DNA from: Phototrophicus methaneseepsis
GTDB taxonomy: Bacteria; Chloroflexota; Anaerolineae; Aggregatilineales; Phototrophicaceae
Direction: 5' to 3'
Assembly: GCF_015500095.1 (NCBI RefSeq)
Contig: NZ_CP062983.1
Coordinates: 2,108,001-2,172,000, forward strand
Length of the DNA stretch: 64,000 nt
The translations under genes and the position numbers were made by a program. The notes beneath the pieces were generated by a model. That model was given only the letters and a program-made list of their open reading frames with translations, was not told the DNA's origin and searched no databases. Below are positions 1 to 8,471 of this stretch, piece by piece. Every line of letters begins with the position of its first letter. Position 1 is the stretch's first letter.

Positions 1-1
1 C

Positions 2-73
2 GAAGATGAATCCGGTGAACTTTATGTTGTCGGTTACAGCGGTGCATTGTATAAATTGGTGCCGCCTGCTTAG
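2..73 (+). CDS. C-terminal end of a PQQ-type sugar dehydrogenase (partial)
   Basis: Only the last 23 codons are in the window. They read EDESGELYVVGYSGALYKL and a short tail, then TAG. An E-D-x-x-G-E-L-Y-V-V segment followed by a G-x-(I/L)-Y-(R/K)-(I/L) strand is the usual last blade of the soluble glucose/sorbosone dehydrogenase beta-propeller family, which oxidises sugars in the periplasm or at the cell surface using PQQ. The assignment rests on this short tail alone and other propeller families could end in a similar way. A hairpin terminator follows directly. Confidence 0.55.
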   Translation, partial: EDESGELYVVGYSGALYKLVPPA

Positions 74-107
74 TCTGTTCCCGTACAGGCAAGGTCATTA
101 GAAGATG

Positions 108-133
108 AGGCGCAGGTCAACTGCGCCTTTTTT
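108..133 (+). terminator. Rho-independent terminator after the partial dehydrogenase
   Basis: An 8-bp stem AGGCGCAG / CTGCGCCT with a 5-base loop is followed at once by a T run. It lies 35 bases after the stop codon, as expected for an intrinsic terminator. Confidence 0.85.
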
Positions 134-279
134 CATGGGTATCGTGCTTATGACTGCATCCATAGGGTAGACACAGGCAAAGCGTCGCCAGAACGATTTG
201 GATTGCAACGTGTTTGCACGTATAGTTATGGTTAGTCACTATTCGTCATCATGCCACTTTTGACTGCGAGTACCCTGCT

Positions 280-1668
280 ATGCAACGGCGTTTTTTCAAT
301 CGTAATTTCTGGCTCTTTGGTTTGCTGGTTTTTATCGTATCGACCCAGACCCTGCCATTATTCGCACAGTCGGAACCGCGCGATTATGGCATTACCAACG
401 TTGGCTACAGCTTTACGGACGATAACAGCGCCTTTTCTTTGGAGTTCACCGTTGCGAATGCAGGTGGTGACGCAAGTGGCACCACGATAATCCAGATTAT
501 CAGCCTCACCGATGAACGTGAGGTACTTGTTGAAGAAGACCTCCCCCCGCTGGCTGCTGGCGAAACAGCGGTGATTAAGATTCCCTTTGATGTGACTGAT
601 TTTGAATCTGAGAGCGTGCAGGCCCTGCGTATCCGCGTTGGGGTGGATAGCTTTGAATTAAATGGCTCCCCCATCGCGGAAGATAATACACAGGACGTCA
701 GTGTGCCCATTCCCAGGCATGAGGGCATCGCTGCGACGGGTTCGGCCCCATTGTTCGAGCAAAATCCAGATGGCTCTATCAGCATCCTGGGGGCGCGCTA
801 CGAGCCAACTGAATTATTGGCTATGCTAGTGATCGTCATTGGCCTGTTCATCATGATCTGGTTGCTCTCGATCATTCTGCGGCTGATCTTCCGTCGCCCT
901 GCGCGGTTAGAGCGTTGGGACCCGCCTTATGGTCATGTGCCGCCCATGGACCCTAATTCTCAGGAAGGGCGACGTTATGAGTGGCAGCGCTATGCGCTCA
1001 ACGGTGGTTTTTTCATCCCGCCGCAGGAAGGGGCCTATCACGCGATTAAGTTGCTGCTGAGCGAGCAGGATCGTAACCTGGAGAACTGGACGGTCAGTGG
1101 CCTACGGCTGAGCCAATATGACCAGTATGGCATGATTTCATCGACCAATACGGTCGCAGAGCGCCGCCTCGTCAAACGCCTGAACCGCATCGTGCGCCAT
1201 CAGGAAGATGACACACAGGAGCAATTCGAGAAGAAGCTGCAGCCCATTGCAAAAGGCCTGGTGAAGCAACTACGCAAACGCATCAGCAAGAAAACAGCTT
1301 TTTTGCCGATTGAGTTTGATGTGCGCTTTTTGGGCAAACATGGCGAAATCAAAATCCTCTTTGAACTGTACCAACTGCGGCAGGGGGCCTGGTATCGCAT
1401 TGATCAGTGGGAACCAGAAATGCAGATTATCGGCCAGGACATCCACGAGAGCTATCGTTACACCATTCATGGGCGCGTCTCTGGCGAGCAAACGCGCGAT
1501 TTCTATAAGCGCTTAGAAGCAGACCTCATCTGGCTGCTGGTGGATACGATCCGCAACCCTATCGTGCTCCAACGTTATCAGCCAGTAGCGCCGCCCGTGC
1601 GGGAAGATCCGCCAGAGACCTTAACAGGGCTTTCACCTGTCACGGATCAGCACCCTGCTGTGACATAA
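280..1668 (+). CDS. Membrane-anchored CARDB-like protein with a large cytoplasmic domain
   Basis: The 462-residue product starts with a signal-like hydrophobic segment (about 8-30, ending in an LFAQ cleavage-like site). An extracytoplasmic beta-rich domain follows at about 32-145; its pattern FSLEFTVANAGGDASG with paired V/I strands resembles CARDB or other Ig-like adhesion modules. A strong membrane helix lies at about 177-202. The remaining 260 residues are positively charged and predicted cytoplasmic. I do not recognise the cytoplasmic part and see no catalytic motif. The next gene, a nitrilase-fold membrane protein, starts 30 bases downstream on the same strand, so the two are probably co-transcribed and may act together at the membrane. 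Function is unknown. Confidence 0.8.
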   Translation: MQRRFFNRNFWLFGLLVFIVSTQTLPLFAQSEPRDYGITNVGYSFTDDNSAFSLEFTVANAGGDASGTTIIQIISLTDEREVLVEEDLPPLAAGETAVIKIPFDVTDFESESVQALRIRVGVDSFELNGSPIAEDNTQDVSVPIPRHEGIAATGSAPLFEQNPDGSISILGARYEPTELLAMLVIVIGLFIMIWLLSIILRLIFRRPARLERWDPPYGHVPPMDPNSQEGRRYEWQRYALNGGFFIPPQEGAYHAIKLLLSEQDRNLENWTVSGLRLSQYDQYGMISSTNTVAERRLVKRLNRIVRHQEDDTQEQFEKKLQPIAKGLVKQLRKRISKKTAFLPIEFDVRFLGKHGEIKILFELYQLRQGAWYRIDQWEPEMQIIGQDIHESYRYTIHGRVSGEQTRDFYKRLEADLIWLLVDTIRNPIVLQRYQPVAPPVREDPPETLTGLSPVTDQHPAVT

Positions 1669-1698
1669 TGCCTCACGTTTCGCCGGGAGTCTAAGAAT

Positions 1699-2847
1699 AT
1701 GTTTCGTTCCATCTTCGTTGCAGCGGTGCAGCTTGAGGCTGCTCTGTCGCCTGTTGACGCACGGCTGGCACGTGCAGAAGCCTACATCGCGCAAGCTGCC
1801 GAACAGGGCGCACAGCTCATTGTGCTGCCTGCGCAGTTCGCCACAGGGGCTGGTTATGACGATGTCCTTTATGAGCGCACAGAAGCCCAAGACGAGCAGA
1901 TTGTCGCTTGGATGAAAGCGCAGGCATCTCAACATAACATTTACCTGGTGGGGTCGCTGTTGCTGTGGGATGTGGATGAAGTTTATCACGCTGCCTTGCT
2001 TATCTCGCCAGATGGGGCTGTATGGCGTTGGGATCAGCAGTTCCCCTATATATGGGAGCGCAGCCTGTACCGAGATGGTCACGAGCAGATCCACATTGCA
2101 GAGACGGCGCTCGGCAGGGTGGGCATCTTGTTGGGATGGGATGCAGCGCATCCGGCCTTGTGGCGGCGATATGCTGCCAATGTGGACCTCATGCTTGTTT
2201 TGCACAGCGCGCCAAATTGGGCCCAGATGCAGCTTGTAACGCCGGATGGCGCGTATCAGATGGCGAAAATAGGCTTGGGGGCCTTCCTGGGCAACCATGC
2301 GGCTTACGTGGATGAGGCCGCTCTAGAAGCAAAAGGGATGGGCGTACCCCTTATCATTGCGGGCGGGGCAGGGACTTTCGAGAGCCTTCTGCCTGCCCCA
2401 CGGCAGAGCATAGCGGTGTTGACTGCGTTTCATAAAGGTTTATTGTCATTTATTCGCTCTGCACATCAGATGCACTTAAGAGCTCACTTCGTGCGCCATA
2501 CGGCTATCTATGATGCGCAAGGGCGGCTTGTGCACCGGGCCGCTTCAACGTCTGATGATGTCGTTGTTGGCGAGATAAAGATTGCTTCTTTGCCCCCTCA
2601 TCCCCAGGGGCATCCACCCGCGCATATCGTGGCTTTACCCGATCTGATGACCGTTGACGCGGTGAGTTCGACATGGATGGCACCTATTTATCGGCGTGGT
2701 GTGCGATGGCAGTGGGGTGCACGCATGGCCCCGGCTAGCCATAAAACGCGTATATGGGTATGGGCCATCATCTTTATTTCAATCGTATTTTTTCTCATCG
2801 GACGCCAATGGCGACGTTGCAACGCTAGATCCGCTTCCTGCGTATAA
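1699..2847 (+). CDS. Nitrilase-superfamily pseudoenzyme with a C-terminal membrane helix
   Basis: The 382-residue product has the carbon-nitrogen hydrolase fold pattern: an AAVQLE first strand, AEQGAQLIVLP at 35-44, LVGSLLLW, and GRVGILLGWDAAHP at 139-152. In active members these positions carry a Glu after LP, a Lys, and a Cys in the GxLICxD motif. Here the Glu position is Ala45 (or Gln46), the Cys position is Gly146, and no Lys aligns in the WRWDQQFPYIWER stretch. All three catalytic residues therefore appear lost. A membrane helix at about 348-368 with a basic tail anchors the protein. Start ATG has GGGAG 9 bases upstream. A binding or structural role is more likely than amidase or nitrilase activity. 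It is probably in one operon with the CARDB-like gene before it. Confidence 0.8.
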   Translation: MFRSIFVAAVQLEAALSPVDARLARAEAYIAQAAEQGAQLIVLPAQFATGAGYDDVLYERTEAQDEQIVAWMKAQASQHNIYLVGSLLLWDVDEVYHAALLISPDGAVWRWDQQFPYIWERSLYRDGHEQIHIAETALGRVGILLGWDAAHPALWRRYAANVDLMLVLHSAPNWAQMQLVTPDGAYQMAKIGLGAFLGNHAAYVDEAALEAKGMGVPLIIAGGAGTFESLLPAPRQSIAVLTAFHKGLLSFIRSAHQMHLRAHFVRHTAIYDAQGRLVHRAASTSDDVVVGEIKIASLPPHPQGHPPAHIVALPDLMTVDAVSSTWMAPIYRRGVRWQWGARMAPASHKTRIWVWAIIFISIVFFLIGRQWRRCNARSASCV

Positions 2848-2983
2848 AAAATGTGCAAAAGTTCCAGGTTTTATAGACAAAAGTTAAGGTACTTTGCTTG
2901 ACCCTTTAATTGGTCGCCACCTATAATGACTTGGAACATCTATTCAACTTTTCTTCACACTACTCTTGAAGGAGTTCCTTTTG

Positions 2984-3943
2984 ATGAAAATACGTTCCGC
3001 GATGATGGTACTTATTAGCGTCTTGGTTCTGGTCTTTTCTTCCGTTGCACAAGCCCAGGACATGCCGGATGTAGATCTGTGTTTTGGCCTTGCCGAAGCT
3101 GATTGTGCCGCCATTGAAGGTGCTACCGGTGATATTCTTCTGAGCGCTGAGAACTTCTCCATCGATTACAGCATTGATCTGAATGTAACAGGTCTGCCGG
3201 ATGGCGATATTCTGTTCTCACACAGTGGTATTGGCTCCCTGGCGATTGATCCAACCGCAGAATTCCCCATTTCTATGAGCCTGGATACGCTGAACAATAT
3301 TGATGCAATGGGCGATACCTTCACTGATCCAATTCCTGTAGGCATCGTTGACGGCATCCTTTACGTTCAGGTTGAAGGTGCTTGGCAGGGTGTGAATCTG
3401 ATTGAAGCGATGGACGATCCTGAATTTGCCCAAATGTTTGAAGGCCTGAACGATCCTGAAGCGATGGCTGATGAAATGATGGGTGAAATGCCGGATATGG
3501 ACCCGGAAACCATGGAAGCTCTGGGCTCTCTGCTGAGCATTGACGGCTTCCTGTCACAGACTCGTTCCGGCGACGACTTCCAGTTCACTGCTGATCTGGG
3601 CACACTCTTCACCTCACCAGAATTCAGCGAAGCAATCACCAGTGCCGCCGAAATGGACGAATCTGGCATGGTGATGGGCTTGGGCATGATGCTGCCGATG
3701 CTGTTGGAAAATGGCACCATCCAGCTGACTCGCCACCTGAATACGGAACTCAACGCTGTGGACCGTGTTGAGCTCGCCATTGATGGCGTGATCAATGCCG
3801 CCATGATGGATCCTGAGCTGGAAGACCCGATTGTTATCGACCTGGACTTCTCGTTCCAGGTGGGTGGCATCAACGAATCCCCGGTGGAATTCGCGGTTCC
3901 GGCTGATGTGGAAATGGTTGATCCTTCCTCATCCGAGTTCTAA
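2984..3943 (+). CDS. Secreted acidic protein of unknown function
   Basis: The start was chosen at the ATG with GGAG 9 bases upstream; an in-frame TTG 18 bases earlier overlaps that ribosome binding site. The product has a clear signal peptide (about 1-25, ending SVAQAQ). The mature part of about 295 residues is rich in Asp, Glu and Met, with a central stretch of repeated D-P-E-x-M and E-M-P-D-M units. Alternating strands such as FQFTADLGTLF and IVIDLDFSFQV suggest an all-beta periplasmic fold like the lipid-binding LppX/LprG type, but no lipobox is present and this is only a resemblance. A terminator follows. Confidence 0.75.
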   Translation: MKIRSAMMVLISVLVLVFSSVAQAQDMPDVDLCFGLAEADCAAIEGATGDILLSAENFSIDYSIDLNVTGLPDGDILFSHSGIGSLAIDPTAEFPISMSLDTLNNIDAMGDTFTDPIPVGIVDGILYVQVEGAWQGVNLIEAMDDPEFAQMFEGLNDPEAMADEMMGEMPDMDPETMEALGSLLSIDGFLSQTRSGDDFQFTADLGTLFTSPEFSEAITSAAEMDESGMVMGLGMMLPMLLENGTIQLTRHLNTELNAVDRVELAIDGVINAAMMDPELEDPIVIDLDFSFQVGGINESPVEFAVPADVEMVDPSSSEF

Positions 3944-3990
3944 AAACAGTTCTAAGATCGTGTCGTCACATCTGTGATGACGCTATGCGA

Positions 3991-4019
3991 ACGGGCTGCC
4001 CTGGTGGCCCGTTTTGCTT
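3991..4019 (+). terminator. Intrinsic terminator after the secreted acidic protein
   Basis: ACGGGC pairs with GCCCGT across a 10-base loop and is followed by TTTTGCTTTT. It lies about 50 bases past the stop codon. The following 200 bases up to the next gene contain nothing else I can support. Confidence 0.75.
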
Positions 4020-4229
4020 TTAATGGCTGTATGGTTGTGGATAGACCTATACTGGCTAAAGCTTGCTTTAGGGTTTTCACAAAGGTGTTCTGTGGTACGC
4101 GTAGGGCAAGCGTCACTATACGACTGCGGAAAAGGGCAGGTATAATGCGCGCCCTGGGAATCGCTGTGAGTCTCTAAAGCAGCAGACCTAAATTTGCAAT
4201 ATTAATGCATTTCAGCGGATAAGAAGCCG

Positions 4230-5408
4230 ATGACAGATCCTTACCTAGATCCTCTGGACGTAGATCCACTTGACGATACGCAGCCAACGCGCCCGCCTGA
4301 TTGGGAGGCGGTGCAGCATCATGTGCAGGCCGATGTGCAGCCTGGACCTTATGTCGATTATGACGACGAATCTACCGGGCCGGGTTGTATTGTTTGGGGC
4401 GCGCTGGGGTTCTTTATGGTACTGCTGGCCGGGGCCATTGTCTTCCTCGCTGGCTATGCTGGCTGGTCCGATGGCCTGAAAGTGGCCTATGGCAATGCCA
4501 CAGCGCAGGCCCAGGATGAGATTGATCGTCAGTGTGGGCTCATCAGCGGCGATTTGCAGCAAGGTAACCTGGGGCTGGCGCAGCAGCGTTTTCTCTCTTT
4601 GGAGCAGGTAACACCTGTACCCGCCTGCGTCGCAACTTTTGCCCCAACAGCAACAGCGCGCTACCTGGAGCTACAACCTACAGAAACGCCAACCTCTACC
4701 CCGACAGAGGCCCTCATCGAGGCGACGCCGACAGTTGAAGCCGAAGTAACGGAGGCTGTCGTAGACGCCGAACCCACCAGCGATAGCCCTTATGACCTGG
4801 CTGGCATGCTGAGTGATGCAGAAGCCCTGATGGCGGATGGCGAAATTATGGAAGCAATCGAGTGGTTAGAGGCTATCCAATCGATTGACGGAACCTACCA
4901 GAAGGCCCGTATTGACCAGATGTTGTTCAACGCCTATATATCGGAGGCGGATAGGAACTATCGGCAGCCCAATGGCAGCCTTGCAGAAGCCATTGCCCTG
5001 ACGGACCGTGCCGAAGCTTATGGTGATGTGGGTGAGTATGCCTTCGAGCGAGAGGTCGCGCAGTTATATCTCAATGCACAGACGTATATTGGCGTGGATT
5101 ATGGGCGAGCCATCCAGGCCCTGAACAGTGTGCGCAATCTCGCGCCCAATTATAAAGATACGGGCACGCTCTTATTCAACCAGTATGTGGCTTATGGTGA
5201 TGCGCTGGTCGCGTCATTCAGCCCGTGCGAGGCAGTCAACCAGTACGAGAACGCCTTGCGTATGCAAAATAATGCCAACGTAGGGGGTAAGCGGGATGCT
5301 GCCCGGACGAGTTGCGAACTGGGTACATCGGGCACCGGCACACCGGGCCTTGGTCAGAGCGGCGATAGTGGTACGCCGATTGCGCCAATTGGGGTGCCGA
5401 ACACGTAA
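4230..5408 (+). CDS. Single-pass membrane protein with an extracytoplasmic TPR-like domain
   Basis: The 392-residue product has a short acidic, Asp/Pro-rich cytoplasmic head (1-50) and one membrane helix at about 54-77. A Thr/Pro linker follows (TPTSTPTE and similar, about 145-175), then an alpha-helical region of about 200 residues with TPR-like spacing: repeated A-x-x-L units, MSLEAIEWLEAIQSI-type helices and RAIQALNSVRNLAPNY. The tail is Gly/Ser/Thr rich. This membrane helix, threonine linker and TPR layout recurs elsewhere in the window (10022-11221, 17424-18914, 19026-20558), so it is a lineage-typical envelope scaffold. The partner is unknown. A strong terminator lies about 180 bases downstream. 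Confidence 0.8.
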   Translation: MTDPYLDPLDVDPLDDTQPTRPPDWEAVQHHVQADVQPGPYVDYDDESTGPGCIVWGALGFFMVLLAGAIVFLAGYAGWSDGLKVAYGNATAQAQDEIDRQCGLISGDLQQGNLGLAQQRFLSLEQVTPVPACVATFAPTATARYLELQPTETPTSTPTEALIEATPTVEAEVTEAVVDAEPTSDSPYDLAGMLSDAEALMADGEIMEAIEWLEAIQSIDGTYQKARIDQMLFNAYISEADRNYRQPNGSLAEAIALTDRAEAYGDVGEYAFEREVAQLYLNAQTYIGVDYGRAIQALNSVRNLAPNYKDTGTLLFNQYVAYGDALVASFSPCEAVNQYENALRMQNNANVGGKRDAARTSCELGTSGTGTPGLGQSGDSGTPIAPIGVPNT

Positions 5409-5584
5409 GGTGTCCAGCCCAAGTAAAGGGCCATGCTCTCACAGGGTGCTCATGGTGATTTCATCAGCACTTTAGTGAGTGGCCCTATCTTTATGGCAAC
5501 GATCTGGCACAAAGCCAGAAATTGGCGATAGTGATTTATTGTGGCCTAACCACAACAATCACGGCAAGAAGCCCTTCCCTCAAG

Positions 5585-5626
5585 ACCGCCTATGGTGCTC
5601 CCCCTCACAATAGGCGGTTTTAATTT
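5585..5626 (+). terminator. Strong intrinsic terminator
   Basis: A perfect 8-bp stem ACCGCCTA / TAGGCGGT closes an 18-base loop and is followed by TTTTAATTT. It separates the TPR gene from the regulated yceI-like gene. Confidence 0.8.
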
Positions 5627-5693
5627 AATGCCCGTGTTTTGATGCAAAATAATCCAGCTTTACAGCCTCTTTCGCCGGTCAAGTGACAAATAT

Positions 5694-5709
5694 ACGGACT
5701 TTGGTCCAT
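5694..5709. promoter_or_regulatory. Upstream operator half of a pair (site 1) before the YceI gene
   Basis: ACGGAC and GTCCAT half-sites lie either side of TTTG. It is the imperfect copy (5 of 6 positions symmetric) of the palindrome at 5769-5784. The two centres are 75 bp apart, about seven helical turns. TetR-family repressors commonly bind palindromes of this size, but no regulator gene lies nearby, so the binder is unknown. Confidence 0.6.
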
Positions 5710-5710
5710 T

Positions 5711-5743
5711 TTCTTACAGTATTTTTAGGTTCATAGGTAAGAA
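5711..5743. promoter_or_regulatory. Inverted repeat between the two operator sites
   Basis: TTCTTAC at 5711-5717 is the exact reverse complement of GTAAGAA at 5737-5743, with 19 bases between. It sits in the region that must hold the promoter for the gene at 5817. It could be another protein site or a hairpin in the leader. Confidence 0.4.
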
Positions 5744-5764
5744 ACTGTGGTATGGTTTTGTCAA

Positions 5765-5788
5765 TTATACGGACGAGGGTCCGTTTAA
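5765..5788. promoter_or_regulatory. Palindromic operator overlapping the probable promoter of the YceI gene (site 2)
   Basis: ACGGAC (5769-5774) and GTCCGT (5779-5784) form a perfect palindrome around GAGG. Symmetry extends outward as TTA and TAA with one mismatch. It includes TTATAC, which could serve as a -10 element, and lies 28 bases before the ATG. A bound repressor here would block transcription. Confidence 0.65.
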
Positions 5789-5816
5789 CCGATTTGAACA
5801 AGATGGAGACAACAAA

Positions 5817-6359
5817 ATGGCAACCTGGAATGTTGATGGCGCGCACAGCAGCGTCGGCTTTTCTGCAAAACACATGATGTTCACAACCGTGCGTGGCACG
5901 TTCAGCGATTTTGATGCAACCCTGGAATTTGACCCGGAAAACCCTGGTGATGCTTCCGTCGATGCGACGATCCAGATTACCAGCGTGAACACTGGCGCAC
6001 CAGATCGTGACAATCACCTGCGCAGCGCTGATTTCTTCGACGTTGAGAACTTCCCGACCATGACCTTCAAGAGCACCCGTGTTGAACCTAAGAGCTCAAC
6101 AGAAGCGGTCGTCTATGGTGACCTGACAATTCGTGGCAACACCAAGGAAGTTCCGCTGAATGTAACCTTCCTGGGCGAGGGCGTGAATCCCTGGGGCCAG
6201 ACTGTCGGTGGCTTCACAGCAACCACGACCATTAACCGCGAAGACTTCGGCTTGAAGTGGAATCAGACCCTGGAAACTGGCGGCGTGCTGGTCAGTAAGG
6301 AAATCAAAATCGAACTGGATATCCAGGCCGCCAAGGTGAGCGAAACCGCCAGCGTGTAA
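5817..6359 (+). CDS. YceI family protein
   Basis: The 180-residue product opens with TWNVDGAHSSVGFSAKHMM, the standard first strands of the YceI lipocalin-like fold, which binds polyisoprenoid or amphiphilic lipids. Further family hallmarks are RGTFSDFDATLEFD, RDNHLRSADFFDVENFPTM and TIRGNTKEVPLNV. No signal peptide is present, so this is a cytoplasmic variant of a family that is often periplasmic. The length is typical. GGAG lies 9 bases before ATG. The gene is monocistronic: a terminator lies on each side and a pair of operator-like palindromes precedes it, so it is probably induced under one specific condition. Confidence 0.9.
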   Translation: MATWNVDGAHSSVGFSAKHMMFTTVRGTFSDFDATLEFDPENPGDASVDATIQITSVNTGAPDRDNHLRSADFFDVENFPTMTFKSTRVEPKSSTEAVVYGDLTIRGNTKEVPLNVTFLGEGVNPWGQTVGGFTATTTINREDFGLKWNQTLETGGVLVSKEIKIELDIQAAKVSETASV

Positions 6360-6477
6360 CAACATTATTTGCTTGCCGGCTATAAGCAATACCCTGTGGG
6401 CAGTTCGCCCAATGTACATAGCCATACAGCAATAGCCACATGGCAATAGCTATATAGCAAGACCTCAACGACGAAGG

Positions 6478-6510
6478 ACGCCACTGCTTTGCAGGGGCGT
6501 TTTTGTTTTT
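6478..6510 (+). terminator. Intrinsic terminator after the YceI gene
   Basis: ACGCC and GGCGT pair around an ACTGCTTTGCAG loop (itself able to form CTGC/GCAG) and are followed by TTTTTGTTTTT. Confidence 0.75.
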
Positions 6511-6831
6511 GGGGTATACACCTTTCTATACACAATCAGGGGGCGTATCAAACGATAGTACGTCGGTTCCTCCTATTTGCGTCTTCTTGTTTGTATTCTT
6601 ATGTTTGTAACGGTGGCAAATGCAGTAACATAATTTTGATGGTATACTGCGCTAGAAAATAAAAGCTTGGGATTGTATGTTGAAGTTGGTCATTTGATAC
6701 ACTTCAACAAGCGATGTGTATTGATACGTTGTGCAATGACACATATAGATGAGAAACCTCTCTAGCTTATTCGTGAGCGTTTTGTTTCTATCTTTATATG
6801 GCAAACTACAGCAAGGTACGGAGGTGTAGCC
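6511..6831. other. Intergenic region before the CoaE gene
   Basis: No gene is supported here. It holds a perfect 8-bp inverted repeat GTTGAAGT / ACTTCAAC at 6679-6708 and a TATACT at 6643-6648 preceded by TGG, a possible extended -10 element with no good -35. The long minus-strand open frame across this area is a shadow of the CoaE gene. Confidence 0.4.
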
Positions 6832-7983
6832 GTGGGTCATTGGCCTAATAAATATGTGATCGGCCTCACGGGGAATATTGCTGTTGGCAAGAGCGTTATC
6901 CGCCAGATGCTCCAGCACCTGGGTGCATACACCATTGATGCGGATAAACTGAGCCATCAAGCCATTATGCCCGGTGCCCCCGCTTATAAGCCTGTCGTCC
7001 AGACGTTTGGGCAGTTTATTCTCGGCCCTGATAAGCGCATTAACCGGCAGATGCTCGGTCAGATTGTCTTCTCTAATCCGGATGCACTCAAACAGTTGGA
7101 ATCTATTACGCATCCCGTGATCCGGCAGGCAGTGGATATCCTTATTAAGCGTGCTAAGCAGCGGATTATCGTTGTTGAGGCGATCAAATTGTTGGAAGGC
7201 GACCTGGCGGATAAAGTCGACGCCATCTGGGTGGTGGATGCCAAGCCGCAGACGCAGTATAAGCGTCTGGTTGTGCGTCGCCAGATGAGCGAGGCTGAGG
7301 CCAAACAGCGCATCCTGGCACAGAACAAGCAGGACGAAAAGCTCAAAAAAGCGGATGTCGTCATTCAGAACGATGGCAATGTAGACGAAACCTGGCAGCA
7401 AGTTCAGACGGAATGGAATAAGATTCGCCAGATGCTGACAGGCGGCACTGAGCCGGAGCCTGATGTAGACGGTGAGATCATCAACAGTGGGGAAGGCATC
7501 ACTGTAAAGCGGGGGATGCCCAATAATGCGGCTTCGATTGCGTCGTTCATCAGCAAGCAGACGGATAAAGATGTTTCTCGTATGGATGTGATGATGACAT
7601 TCGGCCAGAAGAGCTATCTCGTGGCGCATAATTCCCATAATGAGACCATCGGCCTGATGGGCTGGACTGTCGAAAATCTGGTCACGCGCATGGATGAGTT
7701 CTACGTTGGCGATAGCAACATTAAAGATGTCGCCCATAGCATGGTGACGGCAGTAGAAGAATCCTCTAAAGAGTTGCAAAGCGAAGTCGGGTTTATCTTC
7801 TTACCGCAAAGCGCTTCTGAAACTATGGTGAACGCTTTCAAGAGTGATGGCTATGAGCCGATTACGCTCAGCGAAATTAAAGTTCCCGTCTGGCGAGAAG
7901 CTGTTGAAGAAGTGACAGCCAGTAACCCGATGGTGATCCTCTGGAAGCAACTGCGTCAAGACCGCGTCTTGCAGCCGATCTAA
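6832..7983 (+). CDS. coaE: Dephospho-CoA kinase with an extra C-terminal GNAT-like domain
   Basis: Residues 1-200 are dephospho-CoA kinase, the last step of coenzyme A synthesis: P-loop GNIAVGKS at 14-21, DADKLSHQAI, then ITHPVIR, VVEAIKLLE and a kinase lid with RRQMSEAEAKQRILAQNKQDEKLKKADVVI cut into familiar pieces. The family is normally about 200 residues. Here a further 180 residues follow a short acidic linker (about 205-225). That part has ITVKRGMPNNAASIASFI and NETIGLMGWTVENLVTR, a layout like an acetyltransferase of the GNAT type, but no clear acetyl-CoA loop (R/Q-x-x-G-x-G/A) is visible. Start GTG is preceded by ACGGAGG. The fusion may couple CoA production to use or sensing of acetyl-CoA, which is an inference. 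Confidence 0.85.
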   Translation: MGHWPNKYVIGLTGNIAVGKSVIRQMLQHLGAYTIDADKLSHQAIMPGAPAYKPVVQTFGQFILGPDKRINRQMLGQIVFSNPDALKQLESITHPVIRQAVDILIKRAKQRIIVVEAIKLLEGDLADKVDAIWVVDAKPQTQYKRLVVRRQMSEAEAKQRILAQNKQDEKLKKADVVIQNDGNVDETWQQVQTEWNKIRQMLTGGTEPEPDVDGEIINSGEGITVKRGMPNNAASIASFISKQTDKDVSRMDVMMTFGQKSYLVAHNSHNETIGLMGWTVENLVTRMDEFYVGDSNIKDVAHSMVTAVEESSKELQSEVGFIFLPQSASETMVNAFKSDGYEPITLSEIKVPVWREAVEEVTASNPMVILWKQLRQDRVLQPI

Positions 7984-8010
7984 GCAGTAGAGTAACGAAC
8001 GCATAAAGCA

Positions 8011-8042
8011 AAAGGGCATGCTAAAGGCGTGCTCTTTTTAAT
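8011..8042 (+). terminator. Terminator after the CoaE gene
   Basis: AAGGGCATGC and GCGTGCTCTT pair with two G-U pairs around a 5-base loop and are followed by TTTTTAATT. Confidence 0.6.
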
Positions 8043-8136
8043 TCCCTAAGGGCATTTTGGGCAGGCGACACTTGCAGAGTATGGCGCATATCTGCTAGTA
8101 TGCCGTTGCCATCTACAAAGGACTGAGGGCATATCG

Positions 8137-8379
8137 ATGCAAAACTTTCCACCTATCAAATGGTCTATGACACACCCCCGTTTAGCGGCCTGGATTGTGC
8201 TATCCCTGGGCATGATTATCATGTTGGCGATTGAAGCCAGCGATGTTGGCCTTGAAATCGGCCAGTGGATTGCGCTATTTGTCGCTTGTGTGCTGGTTGC
8301 AGGTTTGTGCATCTGGATCATTAGCTGGGAAGATGACGAAGAAGAAGCCCCAGAGGTCGCTAGCGAAGAAGTGAACTAG
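8137..8379 (+). CDS. Small membrane protein with two helices
   Basis: The 80-residue product has two membrane segments, about 15-32 (AAWIVLSLGMIIMLAI) and 44-64 (IALFVACVLVAGLCIWII), with an acidic C-terminal tail (DDEEEAPEVASEE). It starts at ATG with a GAGG sequence about 10 bases upstream and ends before a terminator. Codon use matches neighbouring genes. It is small and otherwise featureless, so the function is unknown. Confidence 0.7.
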   Translation: MQNFPPIKWSMTHPRLAAWIVLSLGMIIMLAIEASDVGLEIGQWIALFVACVLVAGLCIWIISWEDDEEEAPEVASEEVN

Positions 8380-8416
8380 CTTCTTACAGAGACAAACACA
8401 AACATATAGAAAATGA

Positions 8417-8443
8417 AAAGGGCGCCCGCAGGTGCCCTTTTTT
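8417..8443. terminator. Terminator between convergent genes
   Basis: AGGGC and GCCCT pair with inner CC/GG pairing and are followed by TTTTTT on the plus strand. The preceding A-rich run allows some function on the minus strand too, where the toast-rack gene ends 30 bases away. Confidence 0.7.
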
Positions 8444-8471
8444 GTCTGCTAAAGTTGGGTTGCCGTATCGG

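Noticed and set aside
6652..7779. 375-codon open frame on the minus strand
   Set aside because: It lies opposite the well-supported CoaE gene, has many His/Ile/Asn residues and no family motif, and lacks a start signal.
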